Notes under the pieces: model-generated | Seen by the model: the letters and a program-made list of their open reading frames with translations, nothing else | Databases searched by the model: none | Told to the model about the DNA's origin: nothing | Position numbers and translations under genes: made by a program | Shown: positions 7,824 through 16,964 of the stretch, in pieces | How the letters are laid out: each line of letters starts with the position of its first letter | Position numbering within the stretch: the stretch's first letter is position 1 | Assembly: GCA_019637805.1 (NCBI GenBank) | Contig: JAHBVB010000002.1 | Location: 1-64,000, forward strand | DNA: 64,000 nt | Direction of reading: 5' to 3' | DNA from: Anaerolineales bacterium | GTDB lineage: Bacteria > Chloroflexota > Anaerolineae > Anaerolineales > UBA11579

Positions 7824-8849
7824 ATGAATACCAAAAAAAAGATACTTCATTTGATAAACGATGCGTCACTTAGAAGAGGGGGGGCTCAAAAAATTGTGAA
7901 TTCCTTGATTGAAGTACAAGATTTTGATTCTTACACATTCTCAAAAAAGAGAATTGACAACATTGTCGATGAAAGAAATTTCGTTGGGAATAATTTTGAT
8001 TTGCTTTGGAAAATAAGGATGAAACCTGATGCTGTTGTTATCCATTCAAGGATGTTTTGGCCTTATGCATTCATGATAAAGAAATTTGGAGTAAAGGTTA
8101 TTTTTTATGTCCATGCGGACTATACAACACATAATTGGGCTTTTAGAATTTTTCGACCAGATTCATATATTGTTACTTCAAACGCGGTAAAGAATCTGTT
8201 AACTAAACATGGAATATCAGAAAAAAAAATACATGTAAACATAAACCCTCTTGTGTCTGATGGTATCACCCCACTAGAAAATATCACTATCTCTCAGCCC
8301 CTTGTTATTTCATTTGTTGGGTCGCTCGAACCGCGCAAGGGAATCTTAGATTTAATTGATTTGTTGAAAGCATATTCAATTAGAGGCAAAATGCCTATCA
8401 TCCTTCAGATTATCGGTGAGGGGTCCTTATATAAAAAGATAACTTTGAATATGAATAATGGGGGTGATTATTTTTCTATTAGATTATTGGGGTATCAAGA
8501 AAGACCTTACTTGACCACTAAAAACTCCCTAATTCAAATCATTCCTTCTTTAGAAGAAGGATTTGGATTAGTAGGAGTTGAAGCTATCCTGCATGGGAAA
8601 TTGCTTGTATACAATGAAATACCTGCGCTTATTGAATTGCTGGGCAGAGATGAGTTCTCGTTTTCTTTTAAGATTGGTTCTCCGGACTCATTTTTTATTG
8701 CTCTTGATAATTGTATCTACATGCTAAAAAATGGTAGTTTGGGTCGGAAAAAGGCAAAGGAACGATCAGACCTAATATCCCGAAAATATAGTCTTGATCG
8801 CTTCATCAAAGAATATGTAAAAATAGTAAAAAAGTGCATTGATTCTTGA
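7824..8849 (+). CDS. GT4-family glycosyltransferase
   Basis: A 341-residue GT-B fold protein. The N-terminus has LHLINDASLRRGGAQKIV, the glycine-rich opening of GT4 enzymes. The C-terminal donor lobe has SFVGSLEPRKGILDLIDLL (residues ~165-183) and IPSLEEGFGLVGVEA (~239-253), which is the E-x7-E nucleotide-sugar binding block. It likely adds one sugar to the lipid-linked repeat unit on the cytoplasmic side. The gene is AT-rich like its neighbours. The glycine pair is encoded within a G7 run (7878-7884), and an A9 run lies at 8221-8229. Donor and acceptor are unknown. Confidence 0.87.
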   Translation: MNTKKKILHLINDASLRRGGAQKIVNSLIEVQDFDSYTFSKKRIDNIVDERNFVGNNFDLLWKIRMKPDAVVIHSRMFWPYAFMIKKFGVKVIFYVHADYTTHNWAFRIFRPDSYIVTSNAVKNLLTKHGISEKKIHVNINPLVSDGITPLENITISQPLVISFVGSLEPRKGILDLIDLLKAYSIRGKMPIILQIIGEGSLYKKITLNMNNGGDYFSIRLLGYQERPYLTTKNSLIQIIPSLEEGFGLVGVEAILHGKLLVYNEIPALIELLGRDEFSFSFKIGSPDSFFIALDNCIYMLKNGSLGRKKAKERSDLISRKYSLDRFIKEYVKIVKKCIDS

Positions 8850-8933
8850 TCCCTAGAAATTGTTTGCTTATCTTATCTAAGAAACAGAGGGGCCACTATT
8901 GACAGCCTGTAGTTTTTATCTGGTCCTATTGAA

Positions 8934-9680
8934 ATGACACGCATAAGCTTTTTAAATTGTCCAATTGATAATCTCTCCTTGTTGGAGACGGTTGAAATTA
9001 TACGTCATGGTATAAGAGAAGGGCGGTTTATCCGTCATGTAGTGGTCAATGTCGCAAAAATTGTAAATTTGCAAAGAGATGAGGCGTTGCGTGCTGCAGT
9101 AATTAATTCTGACATTATTAATGTTGATGGAATGGGCGTGGTATGGGGAGCAAGGTTCTTAGGGCACCACCTTCGAGAACGCGTAGCGGGCATCGATTTG
9201 TTTTATGCGCTATTGAATATGTCTGCAGATGAAGGCTTTCCGGTTTTTTTCTTGGGAGCTGAAGAGCATGTGGTTAAAATGACAGCTATAAGAATTCAAG
9301 AACTCCATCCTACATTACGAATTGCTGGATATCACAATGGTTTTTTTGGTGATGGCGAAGAAATTATTGTGGATATGATTCGATCCTCCGGCGCTAGCTT
9401 ATTGTTTGTGGCGATTACCTCTCCGTATAAGGAGAAATTTGTTGATCGTTGGGGTAGTAAACTCGGGGTCCGGTTTGTAATGGGTGTGGGAGGAACCTTT
9501 GATGTAGTTGCCGGCAAGGTGAGGCGCGCTCCAATTTGGATGCAAAATTCCGGACTAGAGTGGTTATATCGGGTGCTTCAAGAACCAAAACGACTTTTTG
9601 CGCGATACTTATCTACGAATTTGAAATTCCTGTGGATTCTATTGAGAATGAAGCTGAAATCTGTATTTATTAAAGAGTAA
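8934..9680 (+). CDS. WecG/TagA/CpsF-family glycosyltransferase (GT26)
   Basis: The 248-residue product matches the family end to end: VVVNVAKIVNLQRDE near residue 37, IINVDGMGVVWGARFLG near 60, ERVAGIDLFYALL, the PVFFLGAEEHVV block, HNGFFG near 134, LLFVAITSPYKEKFVDRW, and FVMGVGGTFDVVAGKVRRAP, then WLYRVLQEPKR. Characterised members transfer ManNAc (TagA) or ManNAcA (WecG) to lipid-linked acceptors. A UDP-ManNAc donor would normally need WecB, whose only trace in this window is the wrecked relic at 2026, so a functional copy must be elsewhere or the enzyme uses another donor. Base composition begins to rise here relative to the preceding genes. Confidence 0.92.
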   Translation: MTRISFLNCPIDNLSLLETVEIIRHGIREGRFIRHVVVNVAKIVNLQRDEALRAAVINSDIINVDGMGVVWGARFLGHHLRERVAGIDLFYALLNMSADEGFPVFFLGAEEHVVKMTAIRIQELHPTLRIAGYHNGFFGDGEEIIVDMIRSSGASLLFVAITSPYKEKFVDRWGSKLGVRFVMGVGGTFDVVAGKVRRAPIWMQNSGLEWLYRVLQEPKRLFARYLSTNLKFLWILLRMKLKSVFIKE

Positions 9681-9706
9681 GTCGGGATATTTGTCTAAGG
9701 AGAAAA

Positions 9707-11302
9707 ATGAATCTTACTAACCCTAATGCGTCGGATGAGATTGATTTAAAGTTATATTGGGGTGTTTTACGCAAAGAGATAAGAAAAATCATTTTCTTCT
9801 CCCTTTTGTTTATGCTATCAGGCTTCTTGTTGAGCAATCTTTTGCCACCAGTATATGAAGCCTCATCAATATTGATGGTCAGCGAAAATTCGGCTCTCCA
9901 AACCAATGAATACAATGCCGTGCTAACAAGTGAGCGCTTAGCTCGAACGTACGCTGAGATAATGACAGCCCAGCCTATTCTTGAAGCAGTGAAAACGGAT
10001 TTAGGACTGACTGAGGATTTAGACTCTGTTAAAGAGTCAATTGAGGTTCGGTTAATCCCCAATACACAACTTATCAGGGTGACGGTTCAAAATACCGACC
10101 CTCTCCTTGCAGTGCAGATAACAAACACACTTGTAGAGTATTTCATAAACGATAATATTTCCCTGCAGCAGTCTCGTTTCGCTGAATCAAAACTGACGTT
10201 GGCAGGGCAAATTGCCGAGCAACAGGGATTTGTTGATCAAATCCAGTTAGCTTTGAATTCTTTACCTCAAGGGGAGGAAGGCCAGCTGGAACGCACTCGC
10301 TTAGAGGGCTTATTAGGCCAGTATAGGCAGACGTATACACAATTACTTCAAAGCTATGAACAACTACGACTCGCAGAAGCCCAAAGTACATCTAATGTGC
10401 TGCAAGTAGAACCAGCGATACTCCCCGACGAGTCAATAAGCCCAAAAGTCCCACTTAACACGCTTCTCGCAGGTGTACTGGGGGCAGCCCTGGCAACAAG
10501 TTATGTTTTCCTTCGGACGACATTAGACAATTCGATTAAAAACGCTGATGAAATTCGGAATAATTTTGATCTTTCCACATTGGCATTTGTTGCTAAGGCA
10601 CATGAGGAGGATGAGATAATAACGGCTTCTAATCCTCGTTCGCCTATTTCAGAATCTTTCCGGTCTTTGCGGACTAATATTCAGTTTGCCAGTGTGGATG
10701 ACCAGTTAAAGATAATTGTAGTGACTAGTTCTGTTCAAGGGGAAGGGAAAAGTACAATTGCCTCTAACTTAGCTTTTGTGATTAGCCAATTGGGAACAGA
10801 AACAATTCTTATTGATGCCGACTTGCGCCGGCCCAGGCTGCATAAGTTGTTTAAGGTATCCAATAAAAAGGGCTTATCAAATTTATTTGTTAACAAGCAT
10901 ATGGACCATGCTTTCGATGCACAATTGCAAGAGACTAAATATCCTCATTTAAAGATTATGTCTTCAGGAGGCATACCCCCCAACCCTTCGGAATTGATTT
11001 CTACAATCCGCATGAACAATATCCTCGAGCATGCCAAAACTAGAGCAGAACTGGTCATTATTGATGCTCCCCCTGTTCTACCTGTGACTGATGCGGTTGT
11101 GTTGGCACAGAAGGCGGATGGAGTAATTATTGTTATGGTTCCTGGCCAGACTACTATGCCGATGGCCAAACAGGCTGTGGAGAGCTTGCGACAGGTGGAT
11201 GCGAAGATTCTTGGGGTGGTGTTTAACAATGTTGATCTAGATTCAGCCTACTTCTCTTCGTATCGAAATGCTTATGTTTATCACTATGATGAAGCCAGCT
11301 AG
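9707..11302 (+). CDS. Wzz-domain polysaccharide tyrosine autokinase (fused Wzc/CpsC-CpsD type)
   Basis: The N-terminal part is a chain-length determinant (Wzz) domain with two flanking membrane helices (about residues 27-45 and 250-268) around a coiled periplasmic region. The C-terminal BY-kinase has Walker A SSVQGEGKSTIASNLA (~residue 343), Walker A' LIDADLRRPRLHKLF (~368), Walker B LVIIDAPPV (~450) and a tyrosine-rich tail with several Tyr in the last 20 residues for autophosphorylation. Such proteins control polymer length and export through phosphorylation cycles. AAGGAG at 9697 sets the start. The upstream LMW-PTP is the likely partner phosphatase. The single-chain fusion resembles the Gram-negative Wzc layout. 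The annotated stop overlaps the next short gene. Confidence 0.93.
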   Translation: MNLTNPNASDEIDLKLYWGVLRKEIRKIIFFSLLFMLSGFLLSNLLPPVYEASSILMVSENSALQTNEYNAVLTSERLARTYAEIMTAQPILEAVKTDLGLTEDLDSVKESIEVRLIPNTQLIRVTVQNTDPLLAVQITNTLVEYFINDNISLQQSRFAESKLTLAGQIAEQQGFVDQIQLALNSLPQGEEGQLERTRLEGLLGQYRQTYTQLLQSYEQLRLAEAQSTSNVLQVEPAILPDESISPKVPLNTLLAGVLGAALATSYVFLRTTLDNSIKNADEIRNNFDLSTLAFVAKAHEEDEIITASNPRSPISESFRSLRTNIQFASVDDQLKIIVVTSSVQGEGKSTIASNLAFVISQLGTETILIDADLRRPRLHKLFKVSNKKGLSNLFVNKHMDHAFDAQLQETKYPHLKIMSSGGIPPNPSELISTIRMNNILEHAKTRAELVIIDAPPVLPVTDAVVLAQKADGVIIVMVPGQTTMPMAKQAVESLRQVDAKILGVVFNNVDLDSAYFSSYRNAYVYHYDEAS

Positions 11303-11723
11303 ACTCAAGAAAGCAAGCAAAAAAATGAAAAATTCTGAAGCCTCAACAAGAGTTATTCGCAAAACACCCCAAGGTGATTCAAGTGTTGAAACACTTGTGT
11401 GCCCTTTCCTGGGGATGGAAGATGATTCGGAAACGAGCTTCTTATTCCCTTCGCCTGGGAATTTTTGCCATCGCCCAAAGCCCGCCAAATCCGTCTCAAC
11501 TGGATACCAAGGCGCGGTTTGTTTTGATAACAAGGCCTTTCTGCATTGTCCCGTCTACCAGAAGAACTGGAATGGAAAACTGCCTGAAGGCTTTCGGCAA
11601 CGGATTGTGAAGAATGGTTCTCAGGAGCAGCTCACACCACGCTGGGTAGTTCTTCTGCTATTTCTCTCTTTGATTTTCTTGGCTATCAGCGCATATTTCT
11701 TCCTCCTAAGTCCGATAATTTAG
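11289..11723 (+). CDS. Small four-cysteine protein with C-terminal membrane anchor, unknown function
   Basis: About 144 residues. The central stretch has four cysteines in a distinctive order, CPFLGMEDD, then FPSPGNFCHRP, then GAVCF, then HCPVY, which could bind a metal or form disulfides. A similar Cys-Pro-x-Leu-Gly-x-x-Asp-Asp signature is recalled from uncharacterised Chloroflexota proteins, but this could not be checked. A single hydrophobic segment (WVVLLLFLSLIFLAISAYFF) at the C-terminus predicts a tail-anchored or bitopic protein with the Cys-rich part probably cytoplasmic. The start is uncertain: ATGs at 11286/11289 overlap the kinase stop, and another lies at 11325. It is sandwiched between the BY-kinase and the DUF4012 gene and likely co-transcribed with both. 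Confidence 0.7.
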   Translation: MKPARLKKASKKMKNSEASTRVIRKTPQGDSSVETLVCPFLGMEDDSETSFLFPSPGNFCHRPKPAKSVSTGYQGAVCFDNKAFLHCPVYQKNWNGKLPEGFRQRIVKNGSQEQLTPRWVVLLLFLSLIFLAISAYFFLLSPII

Positions 11724-11760
11724 TAGTGCATTGAGACTATGGTGGGCTGAAAGGTGAGTT

Positions 11761-14334
11761 ATGAAAAATCTAGTTGTCAAAAAGCCTATATTGGACACCG
11801 AGCGTAATCCCACGGAACTTTTAAAGGATGTATTGAGCCAGCATAAGGAACCGCAAAAGCTCGTCGATCACCCATGGGTTGATAGTCTGGTTGTACAGGA
11901 TTATCAGGAACGGAATCCTACAGCAGCTAACAACTCAAGTTACGCTCTGTTGCAGGCGCTGGCGGATCTTTTTAAGGACATGCTACCCAGCACTCCCCCA
12001 AGACGTGGAAAACGATTGGATACGGCTTGGGGACAATTCGGTGTGCTGGGAGCGATGTATTTTGCGGAAATCGAATTCGGTCTTCCAGCGGCAAACTCTT
12101 TGCGAGATGCCTGGGGCAAGATTGATAATGTGATTTCCTTGTATGTTCGACAGAAATTTGGAGACGGCCTCTCTCAAGCAGAAGAAGAAAAATATTATTT
12201 GCTCAGCGATGAAAAGGAAATTACCCCCACCAGTACGCTGAGTGATTGGCATGCCAGGGGGTTGGAGCGTTTTGCTAAGATGCTTTATGCCAAGGAACGA
12301 CGGCTGAATTCCAAGCATGCAAAGCAAGCAAAAACCGGTAAGATTTCACGGAGCTGGAGCCCAAGCACATACATAAAATGGACTATGTTGGGGATGCTGC
12401 TGGCATTGCTGGCTTACCTAGGGTGGGTCGGGGGGACTTCGTATGTTTTGGCGAGGGAGTTGTATGGTCAAGCGAGAGATCTGAAGGCCATGCTATCCTC
12501 CGGACTTGATTTGCAGCGCGCTAGTGAGCTAACCCAAACCGGTGTAACGGTACGAGAATTTCGTCAAACTGCAAGCGCTTTATCTGAACGGGCTGCGCCG
12601 CTGATTTGGTTGGCCGATCGTTTGACCTGGATACCCTTCATTGGTGAAGAGCTCTCACTCGTGTCGCCTATTTTGTCTATGACTGAGCTCAGTAGTATGT
12701 CTGCAGATCAATTCTATCAAGGCATTTCACCCATGCTGGGTGTTTTTGATGAAGAGTCGGCTCCAACCTCATTGGATGCGCTTACTGGCATGCTGCACGC
12801 TGCCGCTCCTCACTTCAGAGTCGCAGTTTATGCCGCGGGGCAGGCAGGCGAGATACGCGAGGGTCTGGATTTGGATGCTGTACACTCGACTTTGAGGGAT
12901 TTAATTCTTGAAGAATTCGACCCAGCGTTTTATATCCTTCATGACTCTGCTCAGGTTATGGCCTCTTTGATTCCGCTTTTGGGAATGGAGGGCCAGCCAG
13001 CGAACTATCTTCTGTTGTTGCAAAACGAAGATGAGCTGCGGCCAACGGGTGGATACATTACCGCAGTGGGCGGCTTGGTGCTTCAGGACGGCAAAATTTT
13101 GTCCTTTAACTTAGAAAACTCTTATGAGGTGGATGATTACGATTATCTGTATCCTGCAGCCCCCTGGCAATTAGAAGAATACATGGCTGCCCCTATCTTG
13201 GTATTGCGTGATGCCAACTGGCGACCAGACTTTCCCGTTGTTGCCCAGCAAGTCGAAATCTTGTATGCGTACTCGCGAGCTCATACAGTGGATGGAGTGA
13301 TTGCCATAAACCAACACGCCCTTTCTTTGCTGGTGGGCGCGCTTGGTTCTGTGCGAGTGGATGGTCAATTGATCACCAGCGATAACGTTTTGACTTATAT
13401 GCAAGCCGAGAGGGGTGCAGTGCCGGACCCAGGCGAAAGGACGCTTGAAAACCAACAATGGTTTCAGGAGCACCGCAAAGATTTTATGCAGCCTATGGCG
13501 GAAGCGATTTTGGCCCGCTTGCGCAGTGGGTCGAATGTCTCTTGGGAGGAGATTATCAGCGTGTTGAATCAGGCGCTGGATGAAAAACACATCCTCCTCC
13601 AGTTTGATGATGCATCGGTGGATTCATTTCTTGCGCAGTATGGTTGGGATGGGCAACTCCGTTATTCCGAGGGTGATTACCTGATGCTGGTAGACACCAA
13701 TGTGGGATTTACGAAGAGCAATCCAATTGTTGACTCTGAGGTTGTCTATCGGGCCAATTTAATGGATCTCAAACAACCTACAGGTGCTCTAGGAATCACC
13801 TATCTCAACCGCAGTGAGGTAGTGCGGGATTGCGATCCCCGTCCCGGGGTGCCGGGACTTGTGCTCGGGGATTATGAAATCATGATTCATGATTGCTATT
13901 GGACCTATCTGCGGGTGTATAGGCCTGATGGGACACGCCTCACAGATTACCAAGCACAGAGTGTGCCAGGCGAGTGGGTGCTTTCTGGCAATGCGGTGCC
14001 TGACCGAATTGATTACCTGGATGAACTGGAAGGCTTTGCGGAGTTTGGCACTTTGGTGGTGGTGCCGACACAGCAATCTCAAACCATTGCAATGGCATTT
14101 AGCTTGCCGGATGGGATGATTCAGCAAACGGAAACCGGGTATGTGTACCGGTTAACCCTTCAAAAGCAGCCGGGGGTGAAACAGGTTGACTTGAACTTGG
14201 GGATCCTTCTCCCTGTAGGAGCGCAAGTGGTATCTTCCAGCCATTCTGAGTTGTCGCAGCAAGGCAATGAGGTGAGTGGGCAATTGAAGTTAAGCCGGGA
14301 TACTGTTATAGAACTGACTTTTTTGCTCCCCTAG
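11761..14334 (+). CDS. DUF4012 domain-containing membrane protein
   Basis: An 857-residue protein with a ~200-residue soluble N-terminal part, one membrane helix (about residues 202-228), then a large extracytoplasmic region. The DUF4012 core starts near residue 414 with NYLLLLQNEDELRPTGG and continues through GGLVLQDGKI, DANWRPDFP (~483), HTVDGVIAINQ and the FQEHRKDFM region. The family is found mostly in Actinobacteria and Chloroflexi next to polysaccharide genes, and no reaction is known. The C-terminal part looks beta-rich. AAGGTGAG lies just before the ATG. Its place after the Wzc-like kinase suggests a role in surface polymer assembly or attachment, which is inference. Confidence 0.88.
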   Translation: MKNLVVKKPILDTERNPTELLKDVLSQHKEPQKLVDHPWVDSLVVQDYQERNPTAANNSSYALLQALADLFKDMLPSTPPRRGKRLDTAWGQFGVLGAMYFAEIEFGLPAANSLRDAWGKIDNVISLYVRQKFGDGLSQAEEEKYYLLSDEKEITPTSTLSDWHARGLERFAKMLYAKERRLNSKHAKQAKTGKISRSWSPSTYIKWTMLGMLLALLAYLGWVGGTSYVLARELYGQARDLKAMLSSGLDLQRASELTQTGVTVREFRQTASALSERAAPLIWLADRLTWIPFIGEELSLVSPILSMTELSSMSADQFYQGISPMLGVFDEESAPTSLDALTGMLHAAAPHFRVAVYAAGQAGEIREGLDLDAVHSTLRDLILEEFDPAFYILHDSAQVMASLIPLLGMEGQPANYLLLLQNEDELRPTGGYITAVGGLVLQDGKILSFNLENSYEVDDYDYLYPAAPWQLEEYMAAPILVLRDANWRPDFPVVAQQVEILYAYSRAHTVDGVIAINQHALSLLVGALGSVRVDGQLITSDNVLTYMQAERGAVPDPGERTLENQQWFQEHRKDFMQPMAEAILARLRSGSNVSWEEIISVLNQALDEKHILLQFDDASVDSFLAQYGWDGQLRYSEGDYLMLVDTNVGFTKSNPIVDSEVVYRANLMDLKQPTGALGITYLNRSEVVRDCDPRPGVPGLVLGDYEIMIHDCYWTYLRVYRPDGTRLTDYQAQSVPGEWVLSGNAVPDRIDYLDELEGFAEFGTLVVVPTQQSQTIAMAFSLPDGMIQQTETGYVYRLTLQKQPGVKQVDLNLGILLPVGAQVVSSSHSELSQQGNEVSGQLKLSRDTVIELTFLLP

Positions 14335-14449
14335 CGTGTCATCAATTCGGACAAAATCCGGACAAGAAATGGCCCTAATCCGGCCGTGTTTGAGTTTCCC
14401 TCTGTAGAATGACATTCGTAATCAAATCTCACCTAAGGAGAAGATTGTT

Positions 14450-14920
14450 ATGAAGTATATGCGTATCGTTTCAACCGCAGCCTTGGCGGCCTTCGTGTTA
14501 TCGCTGGCCCTCACCAGTGTGGCCTTTGCGCAGGGAACCATTCCCAGCGGAGGGACTATCGATAATCCAGAAGTCACTGAAACCCGTGAAGGCTGTGCGC
14601 GGAATGACTTTGGTTCTTCCAAGGCGAATGTCTGTAATGATGATGTCAACGTATTCGCCACTCGCGCCGTGGATTCTGTGGCTGCTCCGGAAGGTTGGAG
14701 CTATGTAGGCAATTCCATGACCATCACTTATGGCAGCGAGTTGCTGTTGCCTGAAGCTACCGTGATGTGCTGGGCTGTGCCGGCCGGCGAAGGTCCCGTG
14801 CAGATCTATCGCTTCAATCAGTATGGTGTGTGGGAACCCGCACCGACGATTGCAGTGGATGGTGGTGTTTGCACCGTGGCCCTGTATGTGGGCACCTATG
14901 CCCCCATGGCTGCTGACTAG
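14450..14920 (+). CDS. Small secreted protein of unknown function
   Basis: 156 residues beginning MKYMRIVSTAALAAFVLS, a clear Sec signal peptide with a likely cleavage after VAFA-Q (near residue 28). The mature part is acidic with four cysteines (GCARND, NVCNDD, VMCWAV, GVCTVA), consistent with two disulfides outside the cell. TAAGGAGAAG ahead of the ATG is a strong ribosome binding site, and a strong intrinsic terminator follows, so the gene may be highly expressed and end a transcript. No family was recognised. It could be a surface-layer or matrix component of the neighbouring envelope cluster, but that is only contextual. Confidence 0.8.
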   Translation: MKYMRIVSTAALAAFVLSLALTSVAFAQGTIPSGGTIDNPEVTETREGCARNDFGSSKANVCNDDVNVFATRAVDSVAAPEGWSYVGNSMTITYGSELLLPEATVMCWAVPAGEGPVQIYRFNQYGVWEPAPTIAVDGGVCTVALYVGTYAPMAAD

Positions 14921-14941
14921 CTGGTAGCATTGCATGAGAAG

Positions 14942-14978
14942 AAGGCGGGAGGTATTTGTACCTCCCGCCTTTCTTTTT
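14942..14978 (+). terminator. Intrinsic terminator after the secreted-protein gene
   Basis: A perfect 13-bp stem (14942-14954 with 14959-14971), TTTG loop, then TCTTTTT. It ends the transcript of the small secreted protein and shows that the next gene cannot start as far upstream as 14930. Confidence 0.93.
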
Positions 14979-14983
14979 ACCTT

Positions 14984-16486
14984 ATGAGTATCTTGAAACA
15001 GCTTTCTAGGCAATATGGGATGCCTGCTCTTATAGCGGTATTCATTATGGGGATGTACGTCTTGACGTTGGCTCCGGGTATCACCTGGGCAAACTGGGGA
15101 TCGGATGGAGGGGATTATCTAAGCGCGTTGGCCACCGGGGGTATTCCTCACCCGACAGGGTATCCGACCTATCTTGCAGTTGCAAAGATGGTGACAATGC
15201 TGCTGCCCTTTAGCTCTTGGGCTGTCCGGGGAAATTTGTTTTCTGCACTCAGCATGCTTGCTGCCAGCCTGTGTGTGTGTTTTCTCATAAGTCAAACTCT
15301 GCGTGGCTCACATTATCGTATTCTGGCTGCGCTTACGGGTTCTCTTGTCTTTGCCTTTGCGCCACTGGTCTGGTCGCAGGCTGTAGTTACTGAAGTATAT
15401 GGTCTGCATGCTTTTTTTGTGGGTTTACTGCTTTGTTTGCTGTTGGTGCCCAAAGGAGTGGCGAACAATAGGATTTTCTTGGTGGGGCTTATACTCGGAT
15501 TGGGGCTCGGCAACCACGTCACCCTTGCTTTTATGGTTCCGGCGTTCCTTTTGATCAGACTCGGGCAGGATGAAGTTTCTGCCAAGGCCAGTGGGAACTC
15601 TCTTGTAAGACAACTGAATATTTGGCCTAAACTGATCGGTGTGGTTTTGGGTGTAGTAACTGCATACGCTTCTCTGTTGTTGTATGTCCATTCCGCGGCG
15701 CCTGTTCGTTGGCTAAACCCGGTCAGCCCTGAGAGATTTTGGGAGTTGATCAGCGCCCGGATGTACCAGTTCTATTGGCGATTCCCATTGGAAAGCGAAG
15801 CCTTACTAGAGAGGCTTAAAATAGTCCTGGGGGCGCTTTATGAACAATTTGCATTCCCTGGAATTTTTCTTGTTGGCTGTGGCTTGCTTGTGCTGCTACT
15901 GGAGCAAAGAAAGCCAGTGACCGCGGTTACTGGGTGGGTCACAATAGCTTCTGTGCTGTTTACGATGGGATATCAGACAGAGGATGCGCATGTCTATCTG
16001 ATTCCTGCTGTGCTCTGTCTGGCGGTTTGGGCGGCTTTTGGCATTTACGGCCTGGCTAAAAAATTCTCTCGTTCTCGCTTATTGTCTTTGTCAGCGGGTT
16101 TGCTCCTTGTCATTCTCCTTGGTCAACAGATGGTGAAATCCTTCCGCCTGGCAGACGCTAGCCAAGACTATCGGGCAATTGTATATGGGGAACGGGTGAT
16201 GCAAGAGGCCCCAGAGGGGGCGATGATCTTTACCCACCAAGATAAGGAAACGTTTTCCTTGTGGTATTTTCACTACGCCGAACAGCAACGACCTGATCTG
16301 GCTGTGATAGTGGTGCCCCTCCTTGACTATGAGTGGTATCTTGAAGTCCTTTCAGAGACGTATCCTAATATAATACTGCCAGCATCAGGTGACGAGGTGA
16401 CGCGCTTGTCTTTGGAGACCCTAAACCCTCGGCCGAGTTGTACTACATTCCTGCTTTCACTAAGCGTGTTGGATTGCGATTTATGA
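14984..16486 (+). CDS. DUF2723-family integral membrane protein (GT-C-like)
   Basis: 500 residues with about ten membrane segments. The first periplasmic loop reads ITWANWGSDGGDYLSAL followed by GIPHPTGYPTYL, the hallmark of DUF2723, a GT-C-like family related to protein O-mannosyltransferases. The acidic residues in this loop are the expected catalytic or metal site. The C-terminal soluble part (IFTHQDKETFSLWYFHYAEQ onward) is typical. Such proteins are thought to glycosylate proteins or lipids from polyprenyl-phosphate sugars outside the membrane. The ATG at 14984 is chosen because an upstream in-frame start falls before the terminator hairpin. It ends 20 bp before the lipoprotein gene and probably shares its transcript. 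Confidence 0.85.
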   Translation: MSILKQLSRQYGMPALIAVFIMGMYVLTLAPGITWANWGSDGGDYLSALATGGIPHPTGYPTYLAVAKMVTMLLPFSSWAVRGNLFSALSMLAASLCVCFLISQTLRGSHYRILAALTGSLVFAFAPLVWSQAVVTEVYGLHAFFVGLLLCLLLVPKGVANNRIFLVGLILGLGLGNHVTLAFMVPAFLLIRLGQDEVSAKASGNSLVRQLNIWPKLIGVVLGVVTAYASLLLYVHSAAPVRWLNPVSPERFWELISARMYQFYWRFPLESEALLERLKIVLGALYEQFAFPGIFLVGCGLLVLLLEQRKPVTAVTGWVTIASVLFTMGYQTEDAHVYLIPAVLCLAVWAAFGIYGLAKKFSRSRLLSLSAGLLLVILLGQQMVKSFRLADASQDYRAIVYGERVMQEAPEGAMIFTHQDKETFSLWYFHYAEQQRPDLAVIVVPLLDYEWYLEVLSETYPNIILPASGDEVTRLSLETLNPRPSCTTFLLSLSVLDCDL

Positions 16487-16505
16487 TCGACGGAGGATCA
16501 AAAAA

Positions 16506-16964
16506 ATGAGCAAAAATAGTTTGGTTGTTGCATGCGTGCTTGCGGGTTTTCTGGTTGCCTGCGGCAGTCCCACCTTGAGTGAGGAGACCCCCCCGCCAAC
16601 AGCTGCTGCGGTGATACCTTTTACTGCTGGATCACCTGCTCAGCTAGAAGCCGGAGATGCTCTGCAATTGGTTGGAGATGGGACGGGCGTCAGTGAAACC
16701 TTCACTCTTACGGAAAGCAGCCGGATAAGGTTGTCGTGGGATCAGACCGCGGGTGAAAACTTTTTGCTATATGTACAGTCCACGACGGATCCAGCGAACC
16801 GGGTTCAGTTTGTTTTCCAGACCACCCCAGGGGAGGGGAGTGGCGACTGGATTTTTAATGCCGGAGAGTATATTGTAGAAGTAGAGGGTGAGGGTAGCCA
16901 GTGGCGGATCACTTTGGATTTGGTGGAGTACATGTCAAGTCCATTGGATCTGCTGGAGGATTGA
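16506..16964 (+). CDS. Predicted lipoprotein of unknown function
   Basis: 152 residues with an N-terminal lipoprotein signal, MSKNSLVVACVLAGFLVAC, lipobox LVAC with Cys19 as lipidation site. A Thr/Pro-rich spacer follows, then a probable beta-sandwich domain (SRIRLSWDQTAGENFLLYV, GEYIVEVEGEG) reminiscent of PPC-like or carbohydrate-associated beta domains, though none can be assigned with confidence. GGAGG 9 nt before the ATG is a strong RBS. Follows the DUF2723 gene by 19 bp. A prolipoprotein diacylglyceryl transferase is encoded at 34688 in this window. Confidence 0.75.
   Translation: MSKNSLVVACVLAGFLVACGSPTLSEETPPPTAAAVIPFTAGSPAQLEAGDALQLVGDGTGVSETFTLTESSRIRLSWDQTAGENFLLYVQSTTDPANRVQFVFQTTPGEGSGDWIFNAGEYIVEVEGEGSQWRITLDLVEYMSSPLDLLED

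Noticed and set aside
14930-14983. Upstream start for the DUF2723 protein
   Set aside because: It would place the coding start before the perfect terminator stem at 14942-14971; ATG 14984 gives a normal membrane N-terminus.
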